DNA from: Bacteroidota bacterium
Lineage (GTDB): Bacteria > Bacteroidota > Bacteroidia > Cytophagales > Cyclobacteriaceae
NCBI GenBank assembly: GCA_018267215.1
Contig: JAFDYX010000025.1
Span: 46,518 to 110,517, forward strand
Length of the DNA: 64,000 nucleotides
Direction of reading: 5' to 3'
Below, piece by piece: positions 54,077 to 63,678 of the stretch. A program made the translations under genes and the position numbers. Position 1 is the first letter of the stretch; every line of letters starts with the position of its first letter. The notes beneath the pieces are model-generated. The model made no database searches. It saw only the letters and a program-made list of their open reading frames with translations, and was not told the DNA's origin.

Positions 54077-56851
54077 TCAGCTATTCTTCAGATAGTCTCT
54101 CAGCACATATTGCAGGATGCCGTTGTTTTTGTAGTACTCTATTTCGATGGCCGAATCCATGCGCGACAACACTTTAAACTTGGTAACTTTTCCTCCGGCA
54201 TGCGTGGCCGTAACATCTAACTTTTTATGAGGTGTTAAATTGTCGGCCAGCCCGTGGATGTTGTACGTTTCGGTGCCGTCTAAGCCTAAGCTTTCGGCAT
54301 TTTGTCCATCCACAAATACCAGCGGGGCAATGCCCATGCCTACGAGGTTGCTGCGGTGGATGCGCTCGAAACTTTCGGCTATCACAGCCTGAATGCCCAG
54401 CAGGTAAGTGCCTTTGGCAGCCCAGTCGCGCGAAGAGCCCGAGCCATATTCTTTGCCGGCCAGCACTATTAACGGAGTGTTGCTCTTTTTATATTCTTCG
54501 GCCGTTTCATAAACTGTTTTCACTTCACCGGTAGGTAAATATTTGCTGAAGCCTCCTTCTTTTCCGGCAATTTTATTTTTGATGCGCACATTGGCAAATG
54601 TGCCGCGCATCATCACCTCGTGGTTGCCGCGCCTGGAGCCGTACGAATTAAAGTCTGCTTTATCTACTCCGTGGTCTATCAAATATTTTCCGGCTGCGCT
54701 GCCTTCTTTAAACGAGCCGGCTGGCGAGATGTGGTCGGTCGTAACCGAGTCGCCTAAGTACAGCAGCACCCGCGCCCCGTTTATATCTGTTACGGGTTGA
54801 GGTGTGGCTTTCAGGTTTTCAAAAAATGGCGCTTCTTTAATGTAGGTGGACTGCTTGTTCCAGGCAAAACTTTCGCTGAGGCTTACTTCCAGATTTTGCC
54901 AATCGGCAGAGCCATCAAAAATCACATCATATACTTCCTGAAAATCGGTTTGTTTAACACAGTCGTGGATGGTGTGGATGATTTCTTCGCGGCTGGGCCA
55001 AATGTCTTTCAGGTAAACAGGCTTTCCGTTCGGGTCGTGAGCCAGCGGGTCGCTGATTAAGTTAACATCTACACGCCCTGTCAGTGCATAAGCCACCACC
55101 AGCATGGGCGACATCAAGAAATTCATTTTTACCTGTGGATGAACTCTCGCCTCAAAATTCCGGTTGCCCGATAACACTGCGGCCACCACCAGTTCGCCTT
55201 TGTCCACCGCTTCGGCAATGTGCGGTGGCAACGGCCCCGAGTTTCCGATGCACGAAGTACAACCATAACCTACTGTATGAAAACGAAGTGCTTCTAAGTC
55301 TGCTTTCAGGCCGGAACGCTCCAAGTAATGTGTTACTACTTTCGAGCCGGGTGCCAGCGATGTTTTAACCCACGATCTAGTGCGCAGTCCTTTTTCGACA
55401 GCGTTGCGCGCCAACAAGCCCGCACCAATCATCACAGCCGGGTTAGAGGTGTTGGTGCAACTGGTGATGGCGGCAATAACGATGCTGCCATCGCTTAAAA
55501 TAAATTCCTGATTATTGTGTTTGATGCGCACCGACTGCATCGCTTCGGGCACTACCTCCAGCGAAGAGGGTTTGTTCATCGGCACTTTGCCAAATGTAAA
55601 CTCTGTGCCCGAGCCGCCATCCGACAGCCAGGCCGATTCCTTTCGCTCGTTCAGGGGCGCATAAGTGCGCTGATGTTCTTTTTGCAACAGATCGGCAAAC
55701 TTGTTTCCCAAGTTTCGTACCAAAATTTTGTCTTGCGGCCGTTTGGGTCCCGATACCGTGGGCTCCAGCGTAGAGAGATCAAACTCAACTACAGACGAAT
55801 AGTTAATTTTTTCCTGACCTGTTCGCCATAAAAGATTTTCCTTGCAATAGGTTTCTACCAAATTGATTTGCTCTGCGCTGCGATTGGTGGCGCGCATATA
55901 TTCTAATGTGCGCTCGTCAACAGGAAAATAAGTAACCGTACATCCAAACTCGGGCGACATGTTGCCGATTGTGGCCCGGTCTGTTACGGTGAGGTTGTTG
56001 AGGCCATCACCAAAAACTTCTACAAATTTTCCTACTACGCCCTTATCGCGCAGGGCTTTGGTAACCGACAGCACCAAATCGGTGGCGGTACAGGCTTCCG
56101 GTATTTTTCCCGTCAGCTTCAACCCGATTACTTCCGGGCATGTAAAGAAAATGGGTTGCCCCAACATGGCCGCCTCTGCCTCGATGCCACCCACGCCCCA
56201 AGCAATCACACCAATGCCGTTAACCATCGGTGTGTGCGAGTCTGTCCCTACCAGCGTGTCAGGAAACAGCCAGCCATCACGCTCGGTAATCCCTTTTGCC
56301 AGATACTCCAAATTCACTTGGTGACAAATGCCCATACCGGGCGGCACTACAGTAAAGTTCTTCAACCCTTTTTGTGCCCACTTCAGCAACTCATAGCGTT
56401 CTTTGTTCCGTTCGTATTCTAACGCTACGTTTTTGTCGTAGGCATAATCGGTTCCGAAATAATCTACCTGAACGGAGTGGTCAATGACTAAATCTACCGG
56501 AATGGCCGGATTAATTTTTTGTCCATCTTTTCCGTGCCGTACATATTCTGCGCGGAGCGAAGCCATATCTACTACGGCCGGCACGCCTGTAAAATCTTGC
56601 ATCAAAATACGGGCAGGCATGAAGGGAATATCCCGGTCAACGGGTTCGGGCTTCCACCCGGTCAGCGTTTGGATGTGCTCATCGGTAATGCTGAAACCAT
56701 CGTAGTGGCGCAGTACGTTCTCCAGCAATATGCGGATGCTGAAAGGTAAATGTTCGATGCTGCCTTGCGGAAGTTTTTTTAAAGAACAGTAGTTGTACGT
56801 CTTTCCGTTTACACGGATAGTGGCTTGGGCTTGAGGGGTGGGTGTGTTCAT
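54077..56851 (-). CDS. acnA: Aconitate hydratase A
   Basis: The 924-residue TCA enzyme interconverts citrate and isocitrate. The three [4Fe-4S] cysteines are in AAITSCTNTSNP and GYGCTSCIGNSG. LVGTDSHTPMVNGIGV and the swivel-domain EYGSGSSRDWAAKG are also present. It is the AcnA/IRP type by length. No other TCA genes are adjacent. Confidence 0.96.
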   Translation of the reverse strand: MNTPTPQAQATIRVNGKTYNYCSLKKLPQGSIEHLPFSIRILLENVLRHYDGFSITDEHIQTLTGWKPEPVDRDIPFMPARILMQDFTGVPAVVDMASLRAEYVRHGKDGQKINPAIPVDLVIDHSVQVDYFGTDYAYDKNVALEYERNKERYELLKWAQKGLKNFTVVPPGMGICHQVNLEYLAKGITERDGWLFPDTLVGTDSHTPMVNGIGVIAWGVGGIEAEAAMLGQPIFFTCPEVIGLKLTGKIPEACTATDLVLSVTKALRDKGVVGKFVEVFGDGLNNLTVTDRATIGNMSPEFGCTVTYFPVDERTLEYMRATNRSAEQINLVETYCKENLLWRTGQEKINYSSVVEFDLSTLEPTVSGPKRPQDKILVRNLGNKFADLLQKEHQRTYAPLNERKESAWLSDGGSGTEFTFGKVPMNKPSSLEVVPEAMQSVRIKHNNQEFILSDGSIVIAAITSCTNTSNPAVMIGAGLLARNAVEKGLRTRSWVKTSLAPGSKVVTHYLERSGLKADLEALRFHTVGYGCTSCIGNSGPLPPHIAEAVDKGELVVAAVLSGNRNFEARVHPQVKMNFLMSPMLVVAYALTGRVDVNLISDPLAHDPNGKPVYLKDIWPSREEIIHTIHDCVKQTDFQEVYDVIFDGSADWQNLEVSLSESFAWNKQSTYIKEAPFFENLKATPQPVTDINGARVLLYLGDSVTTDHISPAGSFKEGSAAGKYLIDHGVDKADFNSYGSRRGNHEVMMRGTFANVRIKNKIAGKEGGFSKYLPTGEVKTVYETAEEYKKSNTPLIVLAGKEYGSGSSRDWAAKGTYLLGIQAVIAESFERIHRSNLVGMGIAPLVFVDGQNAESLGLDGTETYNIHGLADNLTPHKKLDVTATHAGGKVTKFKVLSRMDSAIEIEYYKNNGILQYVLRDYLKNS

Positions 56852-56890
56852 ATTGCAAAACTTAAAATCTTGATACGATTTATAAAAAAT

Positions 56891-58201
56891 TTATTCTCTT
56901 GTCAAAAATGTTTTCCTGACTTCTTCGGGCATCAAGTTGCCACCGGTTGACCAAGCCACATGTGTAACTGTTGTCGGGTCAATGTGGTTCTTTTTCAGAT
57001 AATCGGAAGAAAGAATTTTTTCGGGACCTATTAAGCCGGCTGCAGCCGAGGGCTCCACAAAAATTTTCTCCGTGTTGTACAGTTCTTTCAGCAGTTGAAA
57101 TAAAGTGTTGTCTTCTATTGTATAAATTCCACTCACCAATTTTTTGGTAATGGCAGTGGCAAATGCCGATGGCCTGCCCACCGCCAGGCCGTCTGCCTCG
57201 GTATGGTTATCAATGCCAATATCCTGCACACAAATTTTTTCCATTTCTCCGGTGATGAGCCCCGTCAGCACAGAGGGCGCGTGCGTTGGCTCTACAAAAA
57301 ATGAGTGCACATTGTCGCCATACATCATTTTCAATCCCCACAACACGCCACCCGGAGAGCCGCCCACTCCGCAAGGAGAGTAAACAAACAGCGGATGGTC
57401 TTTGTCAACCGGAATGTCCAGTTGCTTCAACTGTTGTTGCACCTCATGAGCTGCCACACTGTAGCCGAGAAATAACTGCCTGCTGTTTTCGTCATCTACA
57501 AAATAGCCAAGCGGGTTATCGCGTGTTTCTTTTCTTCCTTTTGAAATGGCGATACCAAAATCGCCCGGCTCTTCTATGACGTGTGCACCTTTTTTTCTCA
57601 ACAGGTTTTTCTTCCACTCTTTGGCATCGCGGCTCATATACACGTTCACTTGAAACCCCAATTGGGCGCTGATGATGCCGATGCTCAACCCCAGATTGCC
57701 GGTTGAGCCTACTCCGATGGTGTAACGTGAAAACAATGACCTGAATGTGGGAAGACTGAAATCAGCCGTCTCATTTTCACGGATCAAATTATTTTTTACA
57801 GCCAGCTGATGCGCAAAGTAGAGTACTTCATAAAAGCCACCACGGGCTTTGATGGATCCCGCCACCGGAAGCGCATGATCGCACTTTAAAAAAAAGCGAC
57901 CGGCAATCAATTGTTGGCTATGGCTGTTGCGATAATTTCGGAATGTGTTGATCTCGTGCAGAGGCGAAATGATACGGCCACCCGTTGAAGAAGCTTCCGG
58001 AAATGTTTGCAAAATATAAGGCGCATACTTTTCCATGAATGCCCTTGCCTGTTGCAAATCGTTTTCGTTTAGTGGCAGGTTTAATGGTTTGTCCATAGCC
58101 GCCCGATCGGGGTTTAGCCAGAGCGTGGGCTGCAGGGCAACTACGGCATCTAATGCAGGGTATTGGCTAATCCATTCACTTGTACTTTTTAGGGCATTCA
58201 T
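56891..58201 (-). CDS. dsdA: D-serine ammonia-lyase
   Basis: The 436-residue PLP enzyme deaminates D-serine to pyruvate. The PLP-binding Lys118 is in PVAGSIKARGGFYEV, the same number as in E. coli DsdA. The Gly-rich loop GVGSTGNLGLSIG, PCGVGGSPGGVLWG and THAPSVLTG are typical. No dsdX permease or dsdC regulator is nearby. Confidence 0.93.
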   Translation of the reverse strand: MNALKSTSEWISQYPALDAVVALQPTLWLNPDRAAMDKPLNLPLNENDLQQARAFMEKYAPYILQTFPEASSTGGRIISPLHEINTFRNYRNSHSQQLIAGRFFLKCDHALPVAGSIKARGGFYEVLYFAHQLAVKNNLIRENETADFSLPTFRSLFSRYTIGVGSTGNLGLSIGIISAQLGFQVNVYMSRDAKEWKKNLLRKKGAHVIEEPGDFGIAISKGRKETRDNPLGYFVDDENSRQLFLGYSVAAHEVQQQLKQLDIPVDKDHPLFVYSPCGVGGSPGGVLWGLKMMYGDNVHSFFVEPTHAPSVLTGLITGEMEKICVQDIGIDNHTEADGLAVGRPSAFATAITKKLVSGIYTIEDNTLFQLLKELYNTEKIFVEPSAAAGLIGPEKILSSDYLKKNHIDPTTVTHVAWSTGGNLMPEEVRKTFLTRE

Positions 58202-58644
58202 AGATTTTTGGGTTAAAACACCACAAGCATTTTTTGTCTTTTATACAACGCTTCTCCGGCTGCCGCAGTTCCACCACATCAAACTTAAAGATAAGTTTAT
58301 CTCTTATTTTATTTAGGCGGATATATTTTGTGATAACTACTCGCTGACGAGGCCGGATGGATTTTATCTGAAAGTGTTATTAAAAAAATAACAAAGAATT
58401 TTTTGTTAAAACCATCTTAGAAATCCTCCATGCAAAAAAATTATGAGAGCAGGCGGGCGAAAGAGAGGCTCCGCTTGGCAGAAATCCGGCTGATCAGATT
58501 TTTACTATCTTCGTTACGATTAAGAAAACTATTGAGGTATGAAATGGTCATGGAGTTGCCCTACACCAACAGCTATGATCATTTAGATCATTCCCTGTCT
58601 GCCGACAGGCAGGCATGTGACCATAAATTAAAAATTGTAAACAC
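58202..58644. other. Gene-poor stretch upstream of dsdA
   Basis: It holds no convincing gene. One short palindrome CTGTCTGCCGACAGGCAGGC lies near 58600. A segment (GCGGGCGAAAGAGAGGCTCC, near 58453) is loosely repeated at about 58914 (GGCGAAGAGACTCCGCTTG). The dsdA leader is not marked by a clear TAnnTTTG. Confidence 0.5.
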
Positions 58645-58875
58645 ATGAAAAAAATCAACAAAGTAAATGGAGGTATTGCTATTTACTATGGAATCAGTTT
58701 CCTAATTGGTGCAATAGGTGGACTCATTGGTATTGTCGTATGGTTGTTCAAAATTTTTACTGGTCAAATAGATTTTTCTTGGGGAATGTTAATTGGGCTG
58801 ATAATATTCACTATGGCATCGGGAGCTATCGGCTATTCTATTCTTAGAGTTGGTTATGAAGAGATTGAAAAATAG
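58645..58875 (+). CDS. Small membrane protein, two helices, function unknown
   Basis: The 76-residue protein has two hydrophobic segments (IAIYYGISFLIGAIGGLIGIVVWLF and the MLIGLIIFTMASGAIGYSIL region), a charged end and no recognised motif. The start has an AAACAC leader. Loose repeats flank it on both sides. It could be spurious, but the amino acid composition looks coding. Confidence 0.55.
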   Translation: MKKINKVNGGIAIYYGISFLIGAIGGLIGIVVWLFKIFTGQIDFSWGMLIGLIIFTMASGAIGYSILRVGYEEIEK

Positions 58876-58973
58876 ATCTTTTCTTTTCACAAAGAAACCA
58901 TCAAAGCGATCGGGTAGGCGAAGAGACTCCGCTTGAAAGTAATCTTATAAAGACAATACGCTTGCTGCGCGAA

Positions 58974-59240
58974 TTAATCTTTTTGGATAGACCAATCCGG
59001 TTCGTAGATTTCGTACACTTCCTTCCTGTTTTTAAATTCTGCTAAAAATTTTTTCTTTTTTTCTTTCGTCTCGAAAGTCAAAATATATTTGGGACCGGTA
59101 CTGTAAAAATAAATTTTCCCTTTGCTGGAGTCCATGCCTTCACGGTATGGCACGTTGGCTTGTTTTAATATTTCTTCAGCCATTTCCTCGCGCGTGTTGA
59201 TGGTAAAAACGATGATGAGTTCAATTTTTTTCTTATCCAT
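58974..59240 (-). CDS. Small cytoplasmic protein, function unknown
   Basis: The 88-residue protein has no signal peptide. It has a beta-alpha-beta pattern (IELIIVFTINTREEMAEEILKQ, IYFYSTGPKYILTFETKEKKKKFLAEF). It is Lys-rich. No family is recognised. The 260 bp after its start (59241-59500) hold no gene. Confidence 0.6.
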   Translation of the reverse strand: MDKKKIELIIVFTINTREEMAEEILKQANVPYREGMDSSKGKIYFYSTGPKYILTFETKEKKKKFLAEFKNRKEVYEIYEPDWSIQKD

Positions 59241-59449
59241 AACAGGTATATTTAGTTGCTTAAAAATTAACTGAGAAATTGGAAAACTTTACAAAAAACT
59301 ACTGTAGCAAACAATGTACACTGATATTTTTACAAAAACTAAAAGTTATACTTATCAGTTGAACACAGCATTTACTATGTGTTCTATGTGCCTATGTGGT
59401 TAAAATCTTAAACAGTTTACTTACCCCCAATCCAAATTAAAAGTAAGAA

Positions 59450-59482
59450 AAAAACCAAAGGATAGCCGAGCTACTCCTTTTG
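59450..59482 (-). terminator. Terminator-like hairpin after the acyltransferase gene, minus strand
   Basis: CAAAGGA pairs with TCCTTTTG, with an inner AGC/GCT pairing around a CGA loop (about 59456-59482). The minus-strand reading continues GGTTTTTTTCTT. Confidence 0.65.
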
Positions 59483-59500
59483 TAAAAACAACATCAACGG

Positions 59501-60421
59501 CTAACGGATTTCTGCCCCGGGTTGTGTCTTCCACCGCTCGTGCATCCATACCCATTGCTCCGGATGTTGGCGGATAATGTCTTCTGTTTGGTGTGTAAAA
59601 TTCTGGGTATTAATAATCAAATCTTGTTCCTCATCACCTGTGTACACGAGGGGTATTTCGGGCAAGATGTGCATTTGCTGTTTATAATTTTTGTCTAAAA
59701 AAATATAAGTAGGCACCACGGCACAGCCGCTTTTCAGCGCCAATACCGTAGCCCCGATGGGCGTGGCGGCAGGCTTTCCAAAAAAATCTACAAACCGGCT
59801 TTTCACTTTTGTGTCCTGATCAATGAGGATGGCGATAGAGCCGCCCGACTTTAAGGCCTTAAAAAGTTTTACACTTTCTTTGCCCCGCTCGATGGCGATG
59901 GCTCCATAAGCATTGCGATAGCGTATCAGCAACTCGTTCAGCCGCTCATCGCCCAGTGCCGTGCCGATGATGTTGGGCTTCAGCCCGCGCAGCGCCATGT
60001 TGGTAATCTGCAGGTCAAACGCACCTAAATGCAACGTCAGAAACATGACACCCTTGCCCCGCGCATGTGCTTTTTCATAGTTCTCCAGTCCGTGTGTTTC
60101 TAAAAATTTTTCCAGATCGGATAACTTTTTTACATTGAGCGAACGCAGAATATCGCCCGCATTTTTGCCCAGCATCGCAAATGTCTTTTTACTCAGCTTC
60201 TTAATTTCGCCTCCAGATTTTTCTTTGCCGTACGCAATGGTTAAATGCGCTACCATCCGCGCAGCCGGCTGAGGAGAAAACAGGTAAGCCATCCGCCCCA
60301 GCATACCGCAAAACCGCAACCACATTTTTCGCGGCACCAGCCCGGCAGAAAAAATCAGGAACCGCACAAAGTAGTAGAGGCTGGCGTATTTAATTCTTTT
60401 CCGTAGCGGGCGTTTTTCCAT
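59501..60421 (-). CDS. Lipid A biosynthesis-type lysophospholipid acyltransferase (LpxL/HtrB family)
   Basis: The 306-residue protein has one N-terminal hydrophobic segment (about 14-32). The catalytic motif His-x4-Asp is in FLTLHLGAFDLQ, and GSIAILIDQDTKVKSRFVDFFGKPAATPIG is the typical second block. It transfers an acyl chain to lipid A precursors or a lysolipid at the inner membrane. The ATG at 60421 is preferred over one 63 bp upstream because it fits the TACCTTTG promoter. It is divergent from the SixA-like gene by 36 bp. Confidence 0.9.
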   Translation of the reverse strand: MEKRPLRKRIKYASLYYFVRFLIFSAGLVPRKMWLRFCGMLGRMAYLFSPQPAARMVAHLTIAYGKEKSGGEIKKLSKKTFAMLGKNAGDILRSLNVKKLSDLEKFLETHGLENYEKAHARGKGVMFLTLHLGAFDLQITNMALRGLKPNIIGTALGDERLNELLIRYRNAYGAIAIERGKESVKLFKALKSGGSIAILIDQDTKVKSRFVDFFGKPAATPIGATVLALKSGCAVVPTYIFLDKNYKQQMHILPEIPLVYTGDEEQDLIINTQNFTHQTEDIIRQHPEQWVWMHERWKTQPGAEIR

Positions 60422-60432
60422 GGTATAAACTT

Positions 60433-60440
60433 CAAAGGTA
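60433..60440 (-). promoter_or_regulatory. -7 promoter element (TACCTTTG) for the acyltransferase gene
   Basis: This is an exact TAnnTTTG on the minus strand, 11 bp before the ATG at 60421, within the 36-bp divergent gap. Confidence 0.5.
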
Positions 60441-60457
60441 AATTGTAAATTCGTGAA

Positions 60458-60961
60458 GTGAAAAAACTTTATCTCATCCGCCACGCCAAATCCAGTTGGG
60501 ATAACCTGAATATGGATGACTTTGTACGCCCTCTTAATGAACGGGGCAAAAAGGATGCACCACAGATGGCCAAGCTACTCAGGCAGCGCCACATTACACC
60601 CGACCGCTTCATCACCAGCCCGGCCGTGCGGGCGCTTACCACTTGCGAAGAATTTGCCCACGTCTTTCAATTCGACAAGCACAAGATAGAGAAGATAAAC
60701 GCGTTGTACCATGCCAGCGCAGAGGCGTGGTTTAAAATAATCCAAACATTGAAAGACCGGCCGGCCGATGCCGAAGAGATAATATTTGCCTTCGGCCATA
60801 ATCCGGGCATTACCGAATTTGCCAACGAATTGCTAAACGCTGACATAGACAATATCCCCACTTGTGGTATTGTGAGCGCATCCTTAAAAATTAAAACCTG
60901 GCGCGAGCTGACACCCGGCTGTGGCCACCTCGATTCATTCGATTATCCGAAAGGGATATAA
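60458..60961 (+). CDS. SixA-like histidine phosphatase
   Basis: The 167-residue histidine-phosphatase superfamily protein has the RHG-type motif KLYLIRHAKSSW with nucleophile His9. PLNERGKKDAPQMA, TSPAVRALTT and a second His in FGHNPGITEFA are also present. SixA dephosphorylates phosphohistidine on HPt domains. It starts with GTG, and no upstream ATG is available in frame. It is divergent from the acyltransferase gene. Confidence 0.9.
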   Translation: MKKLYLIRHAKSSWDNLNMDDFVRPLNERGKKDAPQMAKLLRQRHITPDRFITSPAVRALTTCEEFAHVFQFDKHKIEKINALYHASAEAWFKIIQTLKDRPADAEEIIFAFGHNPGITEFANELLNADIDNIPTCGIVSASLKIKTWRELTPGCGHLDSFDYPKGI

Positions 60962-60993
60962 AAAAAACAGTTGACAACCCGTAGGCTGCCAAC
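60960..60993 (-). terminator. Hairpin with T-run after the operon's last gene, minus strand
   Basis: GTTGACA (60970-60976) pairs with TGCCAAC (60987-60993, one mismatch). The minus-strand reading continues TTTTTTT. Confidence 0.55.
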
Positions 60994-61014
60994 CGCTTTT
61001 ATCTTTTTTGTTTC

Positions 61015-62181
61015 TTATTGAGCTGCTCCTTGCTTCACGCTTACCTTGGCTAAGGCTGCTTCTTTGCTCAACTTGCCGGAAGCATAATCTTTCAACACAG
61101 AATTTTTTACCGATAACTCCAATGTAGATGGGATGGCGCAACCACCACATCGCGTAAGCTGAACTTCGAGCATCAGCACTTCATCATCTTTCAGGCTCTT
61201 CACCGTTTTTCCGTATTCCAGAAAATCATCTTTGATGCTGCTCTCAAATTCAGGATACATCCGCTTCACCTCCTTATCGCGTGCGGCCTGGTCTAAATCA
61301 TTTCTGCGGATGGTGGGCAAATTAAAATATCCCTCTTCGTCTTGGTTGCTGGCATACACCTGCATGTGGTAGATCACACCAAAATCTTTCAACCGCTCGT
61401 AATACAGATTGTCGTCAGTAAAAAATGTTTTTGATAGATCGCGGCTGTACAAACGGCCGAAGATGCTGGACAATGTCTCCAGGTCGGGCTGCAACTCATC
61501 GGTTACCTCGCTGTTGATTATTTTCAGTTTAGCCATAAACTGATCGCGGCTGATTTTGCCTTGCCGCAGTTGGCTGATGTCCGACTTGGTACCTTCTACA
61601 GATAATATACTTTGCTTGCGCTTGTCGATCGCATTTCCATTCCAAACAAACTGAAAATTATTTCTGCCATCGCCCCGGTTGGTGATAACGATTTTTTCGT
61701 TGGGCTGCAGTTGCGAAAGAAGGTCGCCATAGTCTGCTATAAAATTCTTGGAGGCCAGCAGTAGTTTTTCGATATAGGCAGCTTGCGAGCTGTCGGCATT
61801 GATTGTTTTCTGTCGGTTTGTTTTGGCGCGCGCCTTGAAGGGCTTGGGGGCTTGCCCCTCGCGGCCATACGAATTGTACGATGCCCCCGGCTCTTGCGGT
61901 GGCTCGGGAAACTGAAAATCAAAAGCGGCATCAGTTTGTATAAAAATATTGCCGAAAAACTCAGAAGGCAGCCGGTAAGTAACACCATAGCCGGGCAGGT
62001 AGCTGCCCTGTACTTCCATCGGAAAAAAATTGCGTTTCCCAAACTGCTGCTTAATGAGCGTACTTAAAATATTCTCTGTGATCTCCATATCGCGCTGCAT
62101 GCGCGCTTCATCTGTTTTAGTCTGGGCAAAGGATGATGCACTGATCAACACGATTGCCGCTATCCATATATTTTTCATCAC
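61015..62181 (-). CDS. Exported protein of unknown function, third gene of the sigma/anti-sigma operon
   Basis: The 388-residue protein has a signal peptide (ISASSFAQ). An acidic helical N-terminal half, a Pro/Gly-rich linker (about 92-110), and a C-terminal half follow; the latter has one CxxC (LTRCGGCAIP, near residue 355). No family is recognised. It lies 15 bp downstream of the anti-sigma factor gene, so it may be a regulated target or a part of the signalling unit. Confidence 0.75.
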   Translation of the reverse strand: MMKNIWIAAIVLISASSFAQTKTDEARMQRDMEITENILSTLIKQQFGKRNFFPMEVQGSYLPGYGVTYRLPSEFFGNIFIQTDAAFDFQFPEPPQEPGASYNSYGREGQAPKPFKARAKTNRQKTINADSSQAAYIEKLLLASKNFIADYGDLLSQLQPNEKIVITNRGDGRNNFQFVWNGNAIDKRKQSILSVEGTKSDISQLRQGKISRDQFMAKLKIINSEVTDELQPDLETLSSIFGRLYSRDLSKTFFTDDNLYYERLKDFGVIYHMQVYASNQDEEGYFNLPTIRRNDLDQAARDKEVKRMYPEFESSIKDDFLEYGKTVKSLKDDEVLMLEVQLTRCGGCAIPSTLELSVKNSVLKDYASGKLSKEAALAKVSVKQGAAQ

Positions 62182-62196
62182 TAATTTTTTTATGTG

Positions 62197-63021
62197 TTAA
62201 TAATTATTTTTTGTTCTGACCGGGTTAGAAATCAAGCTGGTGAGTATCTGTTCCGTTTCTTGCCGAAACTGTGTGTTGTTTTTTTCCAAATAGTTCATCT
62301 TGCTTTGCACCAACTGCAGGTCTTGCTTACGCTGGTCTTGCAGGTATTGCGAAAAATCAACCAGTAGTGTCTCCATATATTTTTTCTGTTCGGATGAATT
62401 GAGTTGAAAATAGTCTTTCATCAGTTTCAGGTTTTGTTCCTGCAAGCCGGCCACAAAAGATTGCACCTGGTCTTTGCTCGCCTGCGAGGCAGTCTTTGTC
62501 AGCATATCCATTTTCTTCGAGTTCATGTCAACCCATGTTTGCATTAGCTTTTTCTGGTCGTCTGTGCGCATCGCATTCTGCGATTCGTTATTAGATGCCA
62601 GCGAGGCCGCTATCATTTCTTTTACTTGCGCTTCGCTCAGCGGGCTTTCAGTTTTTTCGTGTCGCGTGCTGCCAAAGCTGATGCGCAACTCGCCCTTAGC
62701 ATAACTGATTTCCGGCCCCAAAATTTTTCCGGCTGCCAGCAAAAACAAAATGGAAGCGGCAATACCCAAACTGATTTTGAAGTAAGAAGAATGCCACAAC
62801 GGCCGCGTGCCCTCATCGCCAGCCAATATAGGCGGGGCAATTACTTCTTTGTCTTTCACATGGCTCATCACGTTGCGCACCTCGCCCAACGCTTTTAGTT
62901 TTTCCAGCTCGTGCGGATGCTGCGCAAAATAGGCCTCGAGCATTTCTTTTTCTTTGTCGCCCAGCTCGCCATACAGGTAAGCCATCCAGACGCTTTCATC
63001 AGGTTTATAGTCCATAACCAA
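62197..63021 (-). CDS. Transmembrane anti-sigma factor-like protein
   Basis: The 274-residue protein has an N-terminal cytoplasmic helical domain (YLYGELGDKEKEMLEAYFAQHP, like ZAS domains without the zinc ligands). One membrane helix is at about 80-98 (SLGIAASILFLLAAGKIL). A long periplasmic coiled-coil-rich region (about 140-270) follows. It overlaps the sigma gene by 17 bp. It probably holds the ECF sigma factor until a periplasmic signal arrives. Confidence 0.8.
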   Translation of the reverse strand: MVMDYKPDESVWMAYLYGELGDKEKEMLEAYFAQHPHELEKLKALGEVRNVMSHVKDKEVIAPPILAGDEGTRPLWHSSYFKISLGIAASILFLLAAGKILGPEISYAKGELRISFGSTRHEKTESPLSEAQVKEMIAASLASNNESQNAMRTDDQKKLMQTWVDMNSKKMDMLTKTASQASKDQVQSFVAGLQEQNLKLMKDYFQLNSSEQKKYMETLLVDFSQYLQDQRKQDLQLVQSKMNYLEKNNTQFRQETEQILTSLISNPVRTKNNY

Positions 63022-63607
63022 TGGTTTCTTTTGTTATCTTTTTTTGCTCCAATATTTTTTTTAACCCATCCAGCCCATAGTACATGCGCGACTTCACCGT
63101 GTTCTCGCTGATGTTCAACGTCTCGGCTATTTCTCTAAACTTCAGCCCCTCGTACTCTTTCATGATCACCACCTCGCGTTGCTCTTCGCTCAACTGCATC
63201 AGGCATTCTTGCAGCAAGTCGCTCAGTTCAGCGTGCCGCAGTTGCCGCTCAGGGTTTTCATGGCGCTGGTGGCTCTCTTCCCAGCGGTAGCTCTCTTCAC
63301 CCTCTCCCGGGTTGAGGGCGCTGAGCGAAAACGACCGGCTCGATTTTTTCTTCCGCACTTCCTCGCGGCAATAATTTACCGCGATGGTGTAGAGCCACGA
63401 CTTAAAGCGGCCTACCTCCTGCAGCGACCCAATGTTTTTATGCAGGCTGATGAACGTCTTCTGGGCAACCTCCATCGCCAAGTCGTGATCGTAAAAAAAT
63501 TTGTAGCCAAAGTTATAGATGCGCTTGTACCAGAGCTGCACCAAACGGCCTTGCGCCCCTTTGTCTCCCTCGCGGGCGCGGGCGATGAGGTGGTCAGAAT
63601 GCATCAT
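63005..63607 (-). CDS. ECF-type RNA polymerase sigma factor
   Basis: The product is about 200 residues. Region 2 is DLAMEVAQKTFISLHKNIG...GRFKSWLYTIAVNYCREEVRKKK. Region 4 is LSEEQREVVIMKEYEGLKFREIAETLNISENTVKSRMYYGL. The linker between them is longer than average and acidic (EGEESYRWEE). The ATG at 63607 is preferred; an upstream GTG at 63634 would add nine residues. It overlaps the anti-sigma gene by 17 bp. Confidence 0.92.
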   Translation of the reverse strand: MMHSDHLIARAREGDKGAQGRLVQLWYKRIYNFGYKFFYDHDLAMEVAQKTFISLHKNIGSLQEVGRFKSWLYTIAVNYCREEVRKKKSSRSFSLSALNPGEGEESYRWEESHQRHENPERQLRHAELSDLLQECLMQLSEEQREVVIMKEYEGLKFREIAETLNISENTVKSRMYYGLDGLKKILEQKKITKETIGYGL

Positions 63608-63678
63608 AGCGATATCCAATAAAGTTTGGGCCACGGTAACTGGTCTTCAAGCTTGTTTCTGGTATAAAGATGGGGGAT

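Noticed and set aside
58430-58648. 72-codon plus-strand frame before the small membrane protein gene
   Set aside because: The composition is Arg/Leu-rich, it runs through a palindromic repeat, and has no family features; it is more likely noncoding.
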